A stretch of DNA of 64,000 nt, taken from NCBI GenBank assembly GCA_900318255.1, contig ONJX01000008.1:32070-96069 (forward strand). The letters run 5' to 3'. Each line of letters begins with the position of its first letter. Position 1 is the first letter of the stretch. This DNA is from an uncultured Prevotellaceae bacterium (GTDB lineage Bacteria > Bacteroidota > Bacteroidia > Bacteroidales > Muribaculaceae). The notes under the pieces are model-generated. The model did not search any database. It saw only the letters and a list, made by a program, of their open reading frames with translations, and was not told the origin of the DNA. The translations under genes were made by a program, and so were the position numbers. Shown piece by piece: positions 9,675 to 18,010 of the stretch.

Positions 9675-10210
9675 GTATGAGCCTTTCTCGCCAAGCGATG
9701 CTTGCCGACCTTTTTACCAATTAAAACGGCAATTGCTATGGCAATGCCGAGGGTGAAGCAATAGAGGTGGACGGCTGCTGCCATGGCTGGGATGAGGAAG
9801 CCGATTGCTACCATGGCAATTATCCAGGTGAGGTAATAGCGCTTTCTTGCCACCTTGTGGAAGGCGATGCCCATGAGGGCGAAGCAGACACCTGAGAAGC
9901 CGATGGCTTTAAGTGTTAAGTCATAAGTGTTAAGTGTTAAGCACCATGAGGGTACTGTGGAGGCTATGAGGAATGCCAGTAGCAGTTCCCAGTCCTTGAT
10001 GTCGTAGTAGAAAGCGAGTGCTAGCAGGCACCACACGTTGCAGAGCGCGTGGAAGAAATTGGCATGGAAGAAGTGGTAGCACAGGTGTCCTGTGATGCCA
10101 CAACCAGGCTGCAGCACACATTGTTGTGGTGCGTTGAAGAACGCCAATATCAATAGTGCAAGACTCAGAAGCAGTGTCGCAGTCTTCGTTTGGTTCGTTG
10201 AAAGTACCAT
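9671..10210 (-). CDS. Rhomboid-family intramembrane serine protease
   Basis: This 179-residue multi-pass membrane protein keeps every hallmark of an active rhomboid. H49, H54 and N58 match the HxxxxHxxxN motif of TM2 (GlpG H145, H150, N154). GFSG has the nucleophile S106 and is followed by ALMG, as in GlpG. H148 sits in AAAVHLYCFTLG, like GlpG H254. It is compact, close to the minimal six-TM core. It lies between a small gene and terL and overlaps both, so it belongs to the terminase operon. The residues just before GFSG (LTLNTYDLTL) are encoded by a copy of a dispersed CTTAACACTTA repeat. The substrate is unknown; a phage or host membrane protein is inferred. Confidence 0.85.
   Translation of the reverse strand: MVLSTNQTKTATLLLSLALLILAFFNAPQQCVLQPGCGITGHLCYHFFHANFFHALCNVWCLLALAFYYDIKDWELLLAFLIASTVPSWCLTLNTYDLTLKAIGFSGVCFALMGIAFHKVARKRYYLTWIIAMVAIGFLIPAMAAAVHLYCFTLGIAIAIAVLIGKKVGKHRLARKAHT
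9686..9718. repeat. REP-like hairpin copy at the 3' end of the rhomboid gene
   Basis: The core CAAGC-gat-GCTTG is followed by CCGACC, like the copies at 7550 and 38331. It overlaps the last codons of the rhomboid gene, so it encodes part of its C-terminal tail. Confidence 0.5.
9911..9943. repeat. CTTAACACTTA-type repeat inside the rhomboid gene
   Basis: Read on the minus strand, a TTAACACTTA unit is repeated around a central TATGAC. It is translated in frame as the loop before the catalytic GFSG motif. Such units are, as I recall, common between genes in Bacteroidales. Confidence 0.55.
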
Positions 10211-10602
10211 TCTTTGCGAATATTACATATTATTGTCTTTGCGGAGCCAGGGGTGATGTAGAACTTGGGGGCTGGCTGCTCGACCACCTGTGCCACCAGT
10301 CGATAAATAGGCATCTCGGGGTTTTTCTCATGCAGGCACATCACCCGACGATATATCTCGTTATACATCTCACGCCTGGGCTTGCGCATATTAGTGAGTT
10401 TGTCGCCCTTCATCATGGAGTGAATGACGATGATCGCCCTTTCCTCTGATACCCAGAATCGACACGTGGGCATATCAACGACCATCTTATATATTTCGGG
10501 CATAGAGACAAAAGCTGCTTGCTTGATTAGTTCATGGTAAGCCCTCATCAAGTCATCATTTCGCTGTTGCTTAAATTCAAAGTGACTGCCGTGCGGTTTC
10601 AT
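10165..10602 (-). CDS. Small phage protein upstream of terminase, candidate small terminase
   Basis: This 145-residue basic protein contains two diverged copies of one motif: PTCRFWVSEERA near residue 45 and PAPKFYITPGSA near 112. Its 3' end overlaps the rhomboid start by 46 bases, and it opens the cluster that ends with terL. Position and size fit a small terminase or DNA-binding partner, but I see no classic helix-turn-helix, so this is only inferred. A TAATTTTG -7 element lies upstream on the same strand. Confidence 0.7.
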   Translation of the reverse strand: MKPHGSHFEFKQQRNDDLMRAYHELIKQAAFVSMPEIYKMVVDMPTCRFWVSEERAIIVIHSMMKGDKLTNMRKPRREMYNEIYRRVMCLHEKNPEMPIYRLVAQVVEQPAPKFYITPGSAKTIICNIRKEWYFQRTKRRLRHCF

Positions 10603-10627
10603 GCGAGTTATGAGTAGAGTCCCTATA

Positions 10628-10635
10628 CAAAATTA
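10628..10635 (-). promoter_or_regulatory. -7 element for the terminase operon
   Basis: On the minus strand this reads TAATTTTG, fitting the Bacteroidetes -7 consensus TAnnTTTG, about 26 bases before the first start codon. No clear -33 TTG is seen at the expected distance. Confidence 0.45.
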
Positions 10636-10681
10636 ACGAATATGCGTCAAGAAATAAAGATGTGGTGGTGGTTGTGGTGGG

Positions 10682-10689
10682 TAAATTTG
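10682..10689 (+). promoter_or_regulatory. -7 element for the capsid operon
   Basis: TAAATTTG lies 32 bases before the scaffold start and diverges from the terminase promoter. The upstream 25 bases are G/T-rich and show no good -33 box, so the promoter may need an activator. Confidence 0.45.
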
Positions 10690-10721
10690 CGAATGAAAAA
10701 TATCATTCAAAGACAAGAATT

Positions 10722-11468
10722 ATGGCAAAAGCAGATAATCAAGCAGTTAAGAGCAAGCGCGACAGTTTCTCGGAGCGACTGAAATCGAAATATCCCGACA
10801 GGGAATTTGCCGACGACGAGGCGTTATTTGGTCAGATTTCCGACGATTACGACGATTACGACAGTCAGCTGAGCGGCTACCAGGAGCGTGAGCAGAAGAT
10901 TGCCGACATGTTCACCAGCGACCCTCGCTCGGCTCACTTTGTCACCACCTGGCGTGACGGTGGCGACCCTGTAGTGGAGTTTGTGCGCCGCTTCGGCAGT
11001 GACATCAAAGACCGTCTTGACGACCCCGAGTGGCAAGAAAAGCTTGCCGCCGCCAACAAAGACTTTGTGGAGCGTGTCGCCAAAGAGAAAGAGCTCGAGG
11101 AGATGTACGAGCAGAACATCGCCGAGACCAAGAACGTGATGGCGCAGTTCCAGCAGGACAACGGCCTTGACGACAGTCAGCTCGACGAGGTTATGGACTT
11201 CTTGAACAAGGTATATACCGACGCTGTTGTGGGCAAGTATGACCGTGCGAGCATGGAGATGGCGTTGAATGCCATTAACCATGACACGGACGTAGAAGAT
11301 GCACTTGCTGAGGGCGAGGTTGCAGGCAAGAACGCCAAGATTGACGAGAAGCTTCGCAGTCGCCAGAAAGGTGACGGCGTGAGCGCACTGAACGGTAAGA
11401 ACATGCCAGCAGGCCAGCAGCGGAAACGTCCGATGAACATTTTCGATTATGCGGATGCAGCGAAGTAA
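10722..11468 (+). CDS. Phage scaffold-like protein
   Basis: I chose the ATG at 10722 (MAKADNQ) over an earlier start that would add a low-complexity Val run. The product has 248 residues and is highly charged and mostly helical, with Asp-rich segments near the N-terminus (DDYDDYD) and a basic C-terminal tail. Composition and position directly before the major capsid gene fit a scaffolding protein that templates procapsid assembly. The assignment rests on context and composition rather than on a motif. Confidence 0.7.
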   Translation: MAKADNQAVKSKRDSFSERLKSKYPDREFADDEALFGQISDDYDDYDSQLSGYQEREQKIADMFTSDPRSAHFVTTWRDGGDPVVEFVRRFGSDIKDRLDDPEWQEKLAAANKDFVERVAKEKELEEMYEQNIAETKNVMAQFQQDNGLDDSQLDEVMDFLNKVYTDAVVGKYDRASMEMALNAINHDTDVEDALAEGEVAGKNAKIDEKLRSRQKGDGVSALNGKNMPAGQQRKRPMNIFDYADAAK

Positions 11469-11631
11469 AGGTATAAGCGTAGAGTTTTCGACTCCCAAAA
11501 CAGTTGAGCCATCAAAAGGCACGGCAGGGTTGAAGACTCGTTTAGGCGGGATCTGCACAACGGTCAGCATTCTCAAGGAGGCGGGCAAGGCCACAGGCAA
11601 CGCAGGCCTCGTCAAGAAACACATAGGTTAA
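11449..11631 (+). CDS. Small protein sharing a motif with the capsid N-terminus
   Basis: This 60-residue frame overlaps the end of the scaffold gene and may start at 11449 or 11455. Its middle (AGLKTRLGGICTTVS) closely parallels AGLETHVGGAPTTVS near residue 30 of the capsid protein that follows. Such similarity is unlikely in a chance frame, which supports coding. It could be a minor head protein or share an interaction peptide with the capsid; the function is unknown. Confidence 0.55.
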   Translation: MRMQRSKGISVEFSTPKTVEPSKGTAGLKTRLGGICTTVSILKEAGKATGNAGLVKKHIG

Positions 11632-11674
11632 ACTAGAAACTAGAAAATAAATAATAACTTTTAAAGAAGAAAAA

Positions 11675-13306
11675 ATGGCTGAACAAGTAACACTAACCCA
11701 GACTCAACAATCTGGAAGCGCAAGCACTCCGACCGATGTTAAGCCCACGATGGGTGTCGGTTCCGCTGGTCTCGAGACCCACGTTGGCGGTGCACCAACC
11801 ACCGTTTCAGGCGTTCAGAATGCCAGTGGCGGTATGGGCGAATTAGTATTGCCCGAAGTTGACAAACGAATTTTCATGTTTGAGCGTGACCAGAACGCAT
11901 TGATGCAGTTGATGCTGATGGCCAAGCGAGTTAACGTTAAGTCGATGGAAGTAAAGCACTATGCCATCGACCAGGGCACACCCATTGTAACTGTCGCATC
12001 AATTAGCGGCAACGTTATCACCCTCGTCAATGCCGACAAGGGCAAGGTTCGTGCCTACGACACCCTTATGGTTAAGGGCGTGAAAGGCTACAACTTTGTT
12101 ACAGGCACTGGCAACGTGCTTAGCCGCCGTCCCCTTCAGCTCTTTGTCAAGAGCGTGAACAGCGACGACACTATCACTTGTGTTGCTCTCAACGGCGTGA
12201 AGCAAGCTGCCACCGACCAGTATGGCAACATTCCAACAAGCACCAGTCCTGTTAGCTCCAACACTAACGTGATTGTTGCAGGCACCAAGCTAGTTCGCAT
12301 GGCTAATGCTCTTTATGAAACCCAGAAATGGGTTGACCCCAACACCATCATTCCAGTACCCGACGAGCTGTACTTACAGAAGCGTGGCATGACCAGCATC
12401 GTATCGAAGTACCTTGCTGACCAGGTAATGGAGATTCCTTACGACGAGGCAGTAAAGGCCGAGGCACAGCTGCGTGAGTTCAAGGCAGCAGGCAACCGCA
12501 CTCTGCTTATTTCTCAGCAGAACAAGATGATGGTACGCTCCAGCATGGGCGACGACCAGTGGTGCTATACCACCAATGGCGTTCGTTGGCAGGTTAAGCG
12601 TGAGGTCAAGCACACTGGCGCATGGACTTATGAGGACGTAATTGCCCTTATCAAGACCTACTACAACGGAGCCGACAAGCCCAAGAGCGGCATTTGGTTG
12701 GTAGGCGACAACCTTGCATTGTCACTCCAGCTTATTGACTGGAGCCAGCACCCCGAGGTCAAGATGGAGCCTTACACCAACGAAACTCTTGGTTGGAAGG
12801 TTACCCGCCTGACCAGCATCTTCGGAGAGTTGCAGATTAAGCTCGAGGAGACTCTGAACGACTGCGGCTACCACAACAGTGGTATCATCATTGGCGAGGA
12901 CCGTCTCGTACACTATGTGCGTCGTGGCGAGTCGAGCTACACTGAGGACGTAGAGGGCGAGGAAGCTACTCGCAACGGTGTACTCGTGAGCGACGCTCTT
13001 GGCTTGAAAGGTAACTGCCACATTTGGGTCGACGGCGACGACGATGACGACGACACCGCACCTGGCGCAGACGTATTCCGTCTGTGGAGCAGCTCCACCG
13101 CACCTACTAGTGCCGACCTTGAAGACGGCATCATCTACGTCTTTGCCAACGCAATGACATTGACAGTCACTCACACTTCAGGTGGTAGCACAGTCACTGA
13201 CCAGACCGTTACCGTCGAGGCTGGCGAGGCATACAAGTACTCGGCAAGTGCCAACAGCAACGCTGGCGGCTGGATTAAGTTCTACGGACCAATTTCGGCT
13301 GAGTAA
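11675..13306 (+). CDS. Major capsid protein
   Basis: This is a 543-residue protein directly after the scaffold gene, with an A-rich leader (AAAGAAGAAAAA) before the ATG. The N-terminal ~60 residues are Gly/Thr/Ser-rich and probably disordered. The central part has the mixed helix and strand pattern of capsid subunits from Bacteroidetes phages. An Asp run near residue 453 separates the core from a C-terminal ~85-residue beta-rich domain (Thr/Ser-rich, ending KFYGPISAE) that may decorate the outer surface. An 11-bp terminator hairpin follows, consistent with separate high-level expression. Confidence 0.85.
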   Translation: MAEQVTLTQTQQSGSASTPTDVKPTMGVGSAGLETHVGGAPTTVSGVQNASGGMGELVLPEVDKRIFMFERDQNALMQLMLMAKRVNVKSMEVKHYAIDQGTPIVTVASISGNVITLVNADKGKVRAYDTLMVKGVKGYNFVTGTGNVLSRRPLQLFVKSVNSDDTITCVALNGVKQAATDQYGNIPTSTSPVSSNTNVIVAGTKLVRMANALYETQKWVDPNTIIPVPDELYLQKRGMTSIVSKYLADQVMEIPYDEAVKAEAQLREFKAAGNRTLLISQQNKMMVRSSMGDDQWCYTTNGVRWQVKREVKHTGAWTYEDVIALIKTYYNGADKPKSGIWLVGDNLALSLQLIDWSQHPEVKMEPYTNETLGWKVTRLTSIFGELQIKLEETLNDCGYHNSGIIIGEDRLVHYVRRGESSYTEDVEGEEATRNGVLVSDALGLKGNCHIWVDGDDDDDDTAPGADVFRLWSSSTAPTSADLEDGIIYVFANAMTLTVTHTSGGSTVTDQTVTVEAGEAYKYSASANSNAGGWIKFYGPISAE

Positions 13307-13329
13307 TCCCATTAAATCACCAAAACCGC

Positions 13330-13370
13330 AAGGACGGACGCAACATAATGCCGTCCGTCCTTGTTTCGTT
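13330..13370 (+). terminator. Intrinsic terminator after the capsid gene
   Basis: A perfect 11-bp stem (AAGGACGGACG/CGTCCGTCCTT) with an 11-nt loop is followed by GTTTCGTTT. It probably attenuates rather than ends the operon, because the next gene starts 17 bases later. Confidence 0.8.
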
Positions 13371-13386
13371 TAAAAGAATACAGACT

Positions 13387-13875
13387 ATGAAAGTAAAAAC
13401 ATACGGAATCCATGGCCTATCGGAATGGCATGGTAAAGTTAAAGCAGGAAGCATAGCGATAAATGTCTCGTTCACTGGTGGCACAGCGTCGCCTAGTGGT
13501 GCGCAACCAGCCTACTTCATGACAAAAGACCCCATCACTCAGTTTGTCATTGAAAACTCTAAGGAGTTCAAGCAGGGTTTCATCATCCTGGTAATGCAGC
13601 AAGAAGCTCCAGGCGACCACCCACGCATGGCAGTACCAAAAACGAAGGATGCACCGCAGCCGACTGGTGATGAGGAGACAGAGGCTAGTGAGGACGAGGT
13701 AGTAGTAACTGAGGCTTCTGAGGGCACTAATATCCAAAAGATAGTAGTTCCAAGTCTGGAGGATGCAAAGACTTATCTTGTAGAGAACTTTGGCATTAGT
13801 CGCACCAAGCTTCGCAGTCGTAAGCAGATTGAGGATGCGGCAGCTGCCAATGGAGTAAACTTCGTTTTCTCCTAA
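13387..13875 (+). CDS. Head-associated phage protein
   Basis: The ATG at 13387 (MKVKTYG) follows AAAGAATACAGACT and gives 162 residues. The first half is beta-rich. A Glu-rich linker near residue 100 leads to a C-terminal motif of about 40 residues (DAKTYLVENFGIS, then IEDAAAANGVNF). I recognise this motif as a recurrent tail of small structural proteins next to capsid genes in Bacteroidetes phages. No enzymatic motif is visible. A head fibre or capsid accessory role is inferred from position. Confidence 0.7.
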   Translation: MKVKTYGIHGLSEWHGKVKAGSIAINVSFTGGTASPSGAQPAYFMTKDPITQFVIENSKEFKQGFIILVMQQEAPGDHPRMAVPKTKDAPQPTGDEETEASEDEVVVTEASEGTNIQKIVVPSLEDAKTYLVENFGISRTKLRSRKQIEDAAAANGVNFVFS

Positions 13876-13900
13876 TGCACAATGCATAATAAAAAAAGAC

Positions 13901-14566
13901 ATGGAATACAATGTGAGTGACATAGTGAGGGAGGCTAAGGTTGCGCTTGACGAGAATGTGGACAGCACACCCCTTAGTGGGCTTGGCGACATCGACACCT
14001 TGACGATGGTGGAGATTGTCGAGAGCAAGGTGGTGGCCGCTGCCAGGATCATCGAGACCAACGCACCTGCCCATCTGCTTGACTCGGGGCGTGCCTTCGG
14101 TGAGAGCATAGGCTGGGACGGTCAGCCCGGTTATGGTGCAGGATATATTCATCTGCCTGATGACTTTATGCGCCTGGTGTGCTTCCAGATGAGCGACTGG
14201 GACTATGCCGTGACGGTTGCCCTTGCCGAGGACAGTCCGCTGTACCAGATGCAGCGCAGCCGCTTTGCCGGTGTGCGTGGCAACCCACAGAAGCCAGTGG
14301 TGGCGATCACGTCGCAGCCCATTGGGCTTGTGTTGGAGTTCTTTTCTTGTTATAGTGGCGAGAATGCCTTTATCAAAAAGGCTCGTTATATTCCTATTCC
14401 CAGGATCAAGAACGGCAAGATTGACTTGTGCGAGAAGCTGAAGCCAGCGGTAGTGTATTACACCGCCTACCTCAGTGCCTTGAGCCTGGGCGAGGGTGAC
14501 GCAGCTGCTGCACTGCTCAGCACGGCGAGGGAACTGGCTGAGATTGCGGAGCAATCTCATGCATAA
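13901..14566 (+). CDS. Virion adaptor-like protein
   Basis: This 221-residue protein is helical at the N-terminus (VSDIVREAKVALDE) and mixed later. It lies between the head genes and the tail fibre gene, where head-tail adaptor or connector proteins are usual. No defining motif is visible, so the role is positional inference. The flanking spacers contain copies of a short GCACAATGCATAAT repeat. Confidence 0.65.
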   Translation: MEYNVSDIVREAKVALDENVDSTPLSGLGDIDTLTMVEIVESKVVAAARIIETNAPAHLLDSGRAFGESIGWDGQPGYGAGYIHLPDDFMRLVCFQMSDWDYAVTVALAEDSPLYQMQRSRFAGVRGNPQKPVVAITSQPIGLVLEFFSCYSGENAFIKKARYIPIPRIKNGKIDLCEKLKPAVVYYTAYLSALSLGEGDAAAALLSTARELAEIAEQSHA

Positions 14567-14624
14567 TGCACAATGCATAATTGGGCTAACGCCTACTTTT
14601 CAATGCATAATAAATTAAATATTT

Positions 14625-17600
14625 ATGGCGAGTTATATAGATTTAAATGATTTGGGCAGTTTTGCCAATATTAATGCGCTGTGGGCGGCTTATCCCGAGG
14701 GTGGCCAGGAAGGCGACTACTGCACCATTGACGGAGTTAAATACCGCTGGGACAAGTACGACCGCATGTGGGTTGCAGATCCTAACTTCGGACCTACTCC
14801 TGCACGGAAGGTAGAAACCTTCTATGGTGACGTGAACATGCAGAACAACCTGACGGTGGCTGGTACCATCAGGGCTAAGGGTGTGAAGCAGCCCTGCGTG
14901 GGCTTGCATCCTACCGTTTCGGCACTTGAGGCTGCCTACCCTGACCCTGAGGTTGGCATGTGGGCAGTTGTCGGCGACACTATGCCAGGTCCCATCTACC
15001 GTTGCTCGACAGCAGGTGTATGGACTGCCACTGGCGAGACAGGAGGAGTAGATGATATCGACCTGACCGACTATGCCCATGTGGCAGATGTCCCTGAGAT
15101 TGCCGACAACCTCAAAACAGAAGACCCGCAGCAGGTGCTCAGTGCGAGGCAGGGATATGAGTTGGGCAACGATGTGGCCCCCATGAAGACGACTGACAGC
15201 TACACATCGTCAGACCTGCTGGACGGATATTGGAATATTGGGGTGGCTGTCAGTCAAGGCATCGCCGTAAGCACGACACGCCAAGCCAATCCTTCCCCCA
15301 CTGCATCACCGTATCATCTATATAAGAGCCTGTGCATTCCTGTCAAGAGAGGAGACGTGGTAGCTGTGAACACAAATGGGCTATATTCGGCAAGGCCGTG
15401 GGCGGTGACGGATACCGACAGATTTATTCTTTCGACAACAGATGAGACGTATGGCGGCGTAACATCAGCGACACTCACCATTGAAGAAGACGGGTTTGTC
15501 TATGTCAACTGCGTTGCTGACGACGAAACGGTGACTACAAACAACATCAACGGGCTGGCTTCATTCAGTGTGACCAAGACTACCAACTACGCTGGCAATG
15601 TCAAGAAGGTCCCCAAGCTCGCAAGTCAGGCACAGTCGCAGTACGGCGTGAAAGAGTATGATGCTGACTGCCTTAACCTCGACTATGCGTGGGCTAACGC
15701 TTTGTCGGTAGAGACTGTTGACATATACAAAGTGTACAATTCCTATCATGGGTGTCTTTTCTTCCCTGTTTACTGCGGCGACACGGTAGAGATAAATACA
15801 AAAGCCTACACAGCAGGCACTACGTCACAAGCGGGAGGCATCACGAATGGCGTGACATGGTGTGTGACGGACACCGCAAGGAATATAGTTTCTGCCGCAG
15901 AAGCTACAGACGATGCCGTAGAAGTGACATTGCACATAGAGCAGGATGGCTTTGTGTTCATCAACTGTGCCAATGACTATGAGGGCGAGAACGAGGAGAA
16001 GTTGTTTGCCGTGACGCACACCTACAACAAGGTGCGCAAGGAGACCGAACTCAGCGCCGAGCTTGACAAGCGCATAAACAATCCCACGGAAAACACGATG
16101 ATTTTGTATTATGGCCACAGCGGGCGTGTGCGTTGGCGCCCCTCGGAATTGGAACATGTGCTTATACATACGCATACCACTGGAGAGAAGAAAGGTGTTA
16201 CTGAATGGTTCTTTAACTCGCTGCTATATGTCGAGTTTGCGACAGGTTGGGGGAACGACGCCCGATCTTTCGGTTGGGGCCTTACGGCTGACAACTCCCG
16301 CCCAGCGACAAAGGCTGACTTTGAATGGCTGATTGACAGGTACTTCTCGGAGGACCTTGTAGGCGGCGAGCATGAAGGCTTGAGAGCTTTAGAGGAGAAG
16401 ATAGGGGACTTGAAAAAGACAATGGGTGTCCCTCCGAGACGCCACAAGGTAATCCTCACAATACCTATCCCGTATTATTATGTACACGGGAGCGACGACA
16501 CAAGCTCAAACAACCATTGGGGCAAGTTGTACAAGACCGACATACCGAGCTACAACGATGGTTGGGAAGAGGGCGACCCGTGGGCAGACATCTTCGGAGA
16601 ATACGACACCTTGCTGTTTGACGTGGAATCAGAAGCCAAGGATGGTGAGTGTGCCGAGATGACGCTAAACACGTTGAAAGTCGACGGCGAGGTAATCAAC
16701 AACCGCCCAATCATCATGAAATGGTTCATAGATTGCGTCATTGAAAGATTCAATGCCAAGGACTACCAGAACATAGAACTTGCTGGGCTGTATTGGGTGG
16801 CCGAGTCTTTGACATATCCCCAGTATGTTATCCAACCAAGCGGACAAGACCCCATCATAGGTGATATAAGTGAATACATTCGAGGCAAGGGGTTCAAGCT
16901 GTATTGGGTTCCTTTTAGGGACGCAAATGGGAGGTTTTCTCGGGCAGGCATAGACGAGACTTTTCTGCAAACTGCTTATGAATTTGACAAGGGCCTTTCG
17001 TTGACAAAAGAGGTGATGAGAAACGCCTACAAAGAAGCTGTGATGCATGGCATGGGCGTGGAGATCGAACTTGATGACACCATATTCTCAACATTAGGCG
17101 ACCCCAGCGCAATCAACAACGCCAAGATGACACGCCTTGAGGAGTTGATGGAGGTGTGCGAGGAAGAGATGTTCTTCAACCGGGTTGACATTGCTTACTA
17201 TTTCTCAGGCAAGATGCAGATATGGATGTCACAATCGCCTGTAGAGCGAGTACGCAAGTTTATGGACAGGCTCTGTACATTAATAAACAACGTGGAGTCT
17301 TCGGCGACATCGCTTTCTCCTGCAATTGCAACGAAGCAGGACACGCTGATTAGCGGCGCGAATATCAAGACCATCAATAATCAAAGCCTGTTAGGTAGTG
17401 GTAATATCACGATTCAAGGCGGTGGCGGTGGCAGTCAAATTCAGAGTGATTGGTCGCAGAGTGACAGTACACAAGTTGACTACATCAAGAACAAGCCGAC
17501 TATACCTGCGGCTCAAGTGCAGAGCAACTGGAATGAGAGCAACACAAGTTCTAAGGCTTATATTCAGAACAAGCCTACGATACCCACTGTGCCGACCAAC

Positions 17601-17996
17601 GTGAGTGCATTCACCAACGATGCGGGGTACTTGACGCAACACCAAAGCATAAAGACTGTAAATAATACCTCATTGGTTGGTAGTGGCAATATGAACCTTG
17701 CAAAGCCAGTCGGAGTGATTGCTGTAGCAGGCGCTACACCTACCCAGACGTTGAGTCCTAACACGTTCTACAAGTTCACTGGAGCGATCACAAGCCTAAC
17801 CCTTACACTTGGTAGCGAGGTTAGCGGAATAATGAATATCTACGCCTTCCGCTTCACGGCAGGTGTTGACAATCCGACCATCACACTCCCTCAAGGTGTG
17901 GTGATTAATCAGGACTTGAGCCTCAAGACTGGTGATGTGTGTGAGTTCAGTATTCAAGACAATTTAGCTTTGTTCTCCGTTTGGGGGGCAAGTTAA
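14625..17996 (+). CDS. Tail fibre / receptor-binding protein with DUF4855-like domain
   Basis: This is an 1123-residue protein. The N-terminal ~170 residues look like a virion attachment region with fibre-type repeats (NNLTVAGTIRAKG). Two diverged beta modules lie at about 190-330 and 345-480. Residues ~500-850 resemble DUF4855 (GLYWVAES, then YWVPFRDANG), a glycosidase-like family usually found in secreted proteins. The C-terminus has fibre repeats (NQSLLGSGNI, YIKNKPTIP twice, NTSLVGSGNM) and a beta cap. A G6 run overlaps the last codons, and a -1 slip there would join the frame to the next gene. The gene is probably the host-range determinant. Confidence 0.85.
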   Translation: MASYIDLNDLGSFANINALWAAYPEGGQEGDYCTIDGVKYRWDKYDRMWVADPNFGPTPARKVETFYGDVNMQNNLTVAGTIRAKGVKQPCVGLHPTVSALEAAYPDPEVGMWAVVGDTMPGPIYRCSTAGVWTATGETGGVDDIDLTDYAHVADVPEIADNLKTEDPQQVLSARQGYELGNDVAPMKTTDSYTSSDLLDGYWNIGVAVSQGIAVSTTRQANPSPTASPYHLYKSLCIPVKRGDVVAVNTNGLYSARPWAVTDTDRFILSTTDETYGGVTSATLTIEEDGFVYVNCVADDETVTTNNINGLASFSVTKTTNYAGNVKKVPKLASQAQSQYGVKEYDADCLNLDYAWANALSVETVDIYKVYNSYHGCLFFPVYCGDTVEINTKAYTAGTTSQAGGITNGVTWCVTDTARNIVSAAEATDDAVEVTLHIEQDGFVFINCANDYEGENEEKLFAVTHTYNKVRKETELSAELDKRINNPTENTMILYYGHSGRVRWRPSELEHVLIHTHTTGEKKGVTEWFFNSLLYVEFATGWGNDARSFGWGLTADNSRPATKADFEWLIDRYFSEDLVGGEHEGLRALEEKIGDLKKTMGVPPRRHKVILTIPIPYYYVHGSDDTSSNNHWGKLYKTDIPSYNDGWEEGDPWADIFGEYDTLLFDVESEAKDGECAEMTLNTLKVDGEVINNRPIIMKWFIDCVIERFNAKDYQNIELAGLYWVAESLTYPQYVIQPSGQDPIIGDISEYIRGKGFKLYWVPFRDANGRFSRAGIDETFLQTAYEFDKGLSLTKEVMRNAYKEAVMHGMGVEIELDDTIFSTLGDPSAINNAKMTRLEELMEVCEEEMFFNRVDIAYYFSGKMQIWMSQSPVERVRKFMDRLCTLINNVESSATSLSPAIATKQDTLISGANIKTINNQSLLGSGNITIQGGGGGSQIQSDWSQSDSTQVDYIKNKPTIPAAQVQSNWNESNTSSKAYIQNKPTIPTVPTNVSAFTNDAGYLTQHQSIKTVNNTSLVGSGNMNLAKPVGVIAVAGATPTQTLSPNTFYKFTGAITSLTLTLGSEVSGIMNIYAFRFTAGVDNPTITLPQGVVINQDLSLKTGDVCEFSIQDNLALFSVWGAS

Positions 17997-18010
17997 GAAA
18001 GGAGAGCCGA

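Noticed and set aside
10662..10721. Upstream start for the scaffold protein
   Set aside because: It would add a low-complexity Val run from a G/T-rich promoter region; the ATG at 10722 is better.
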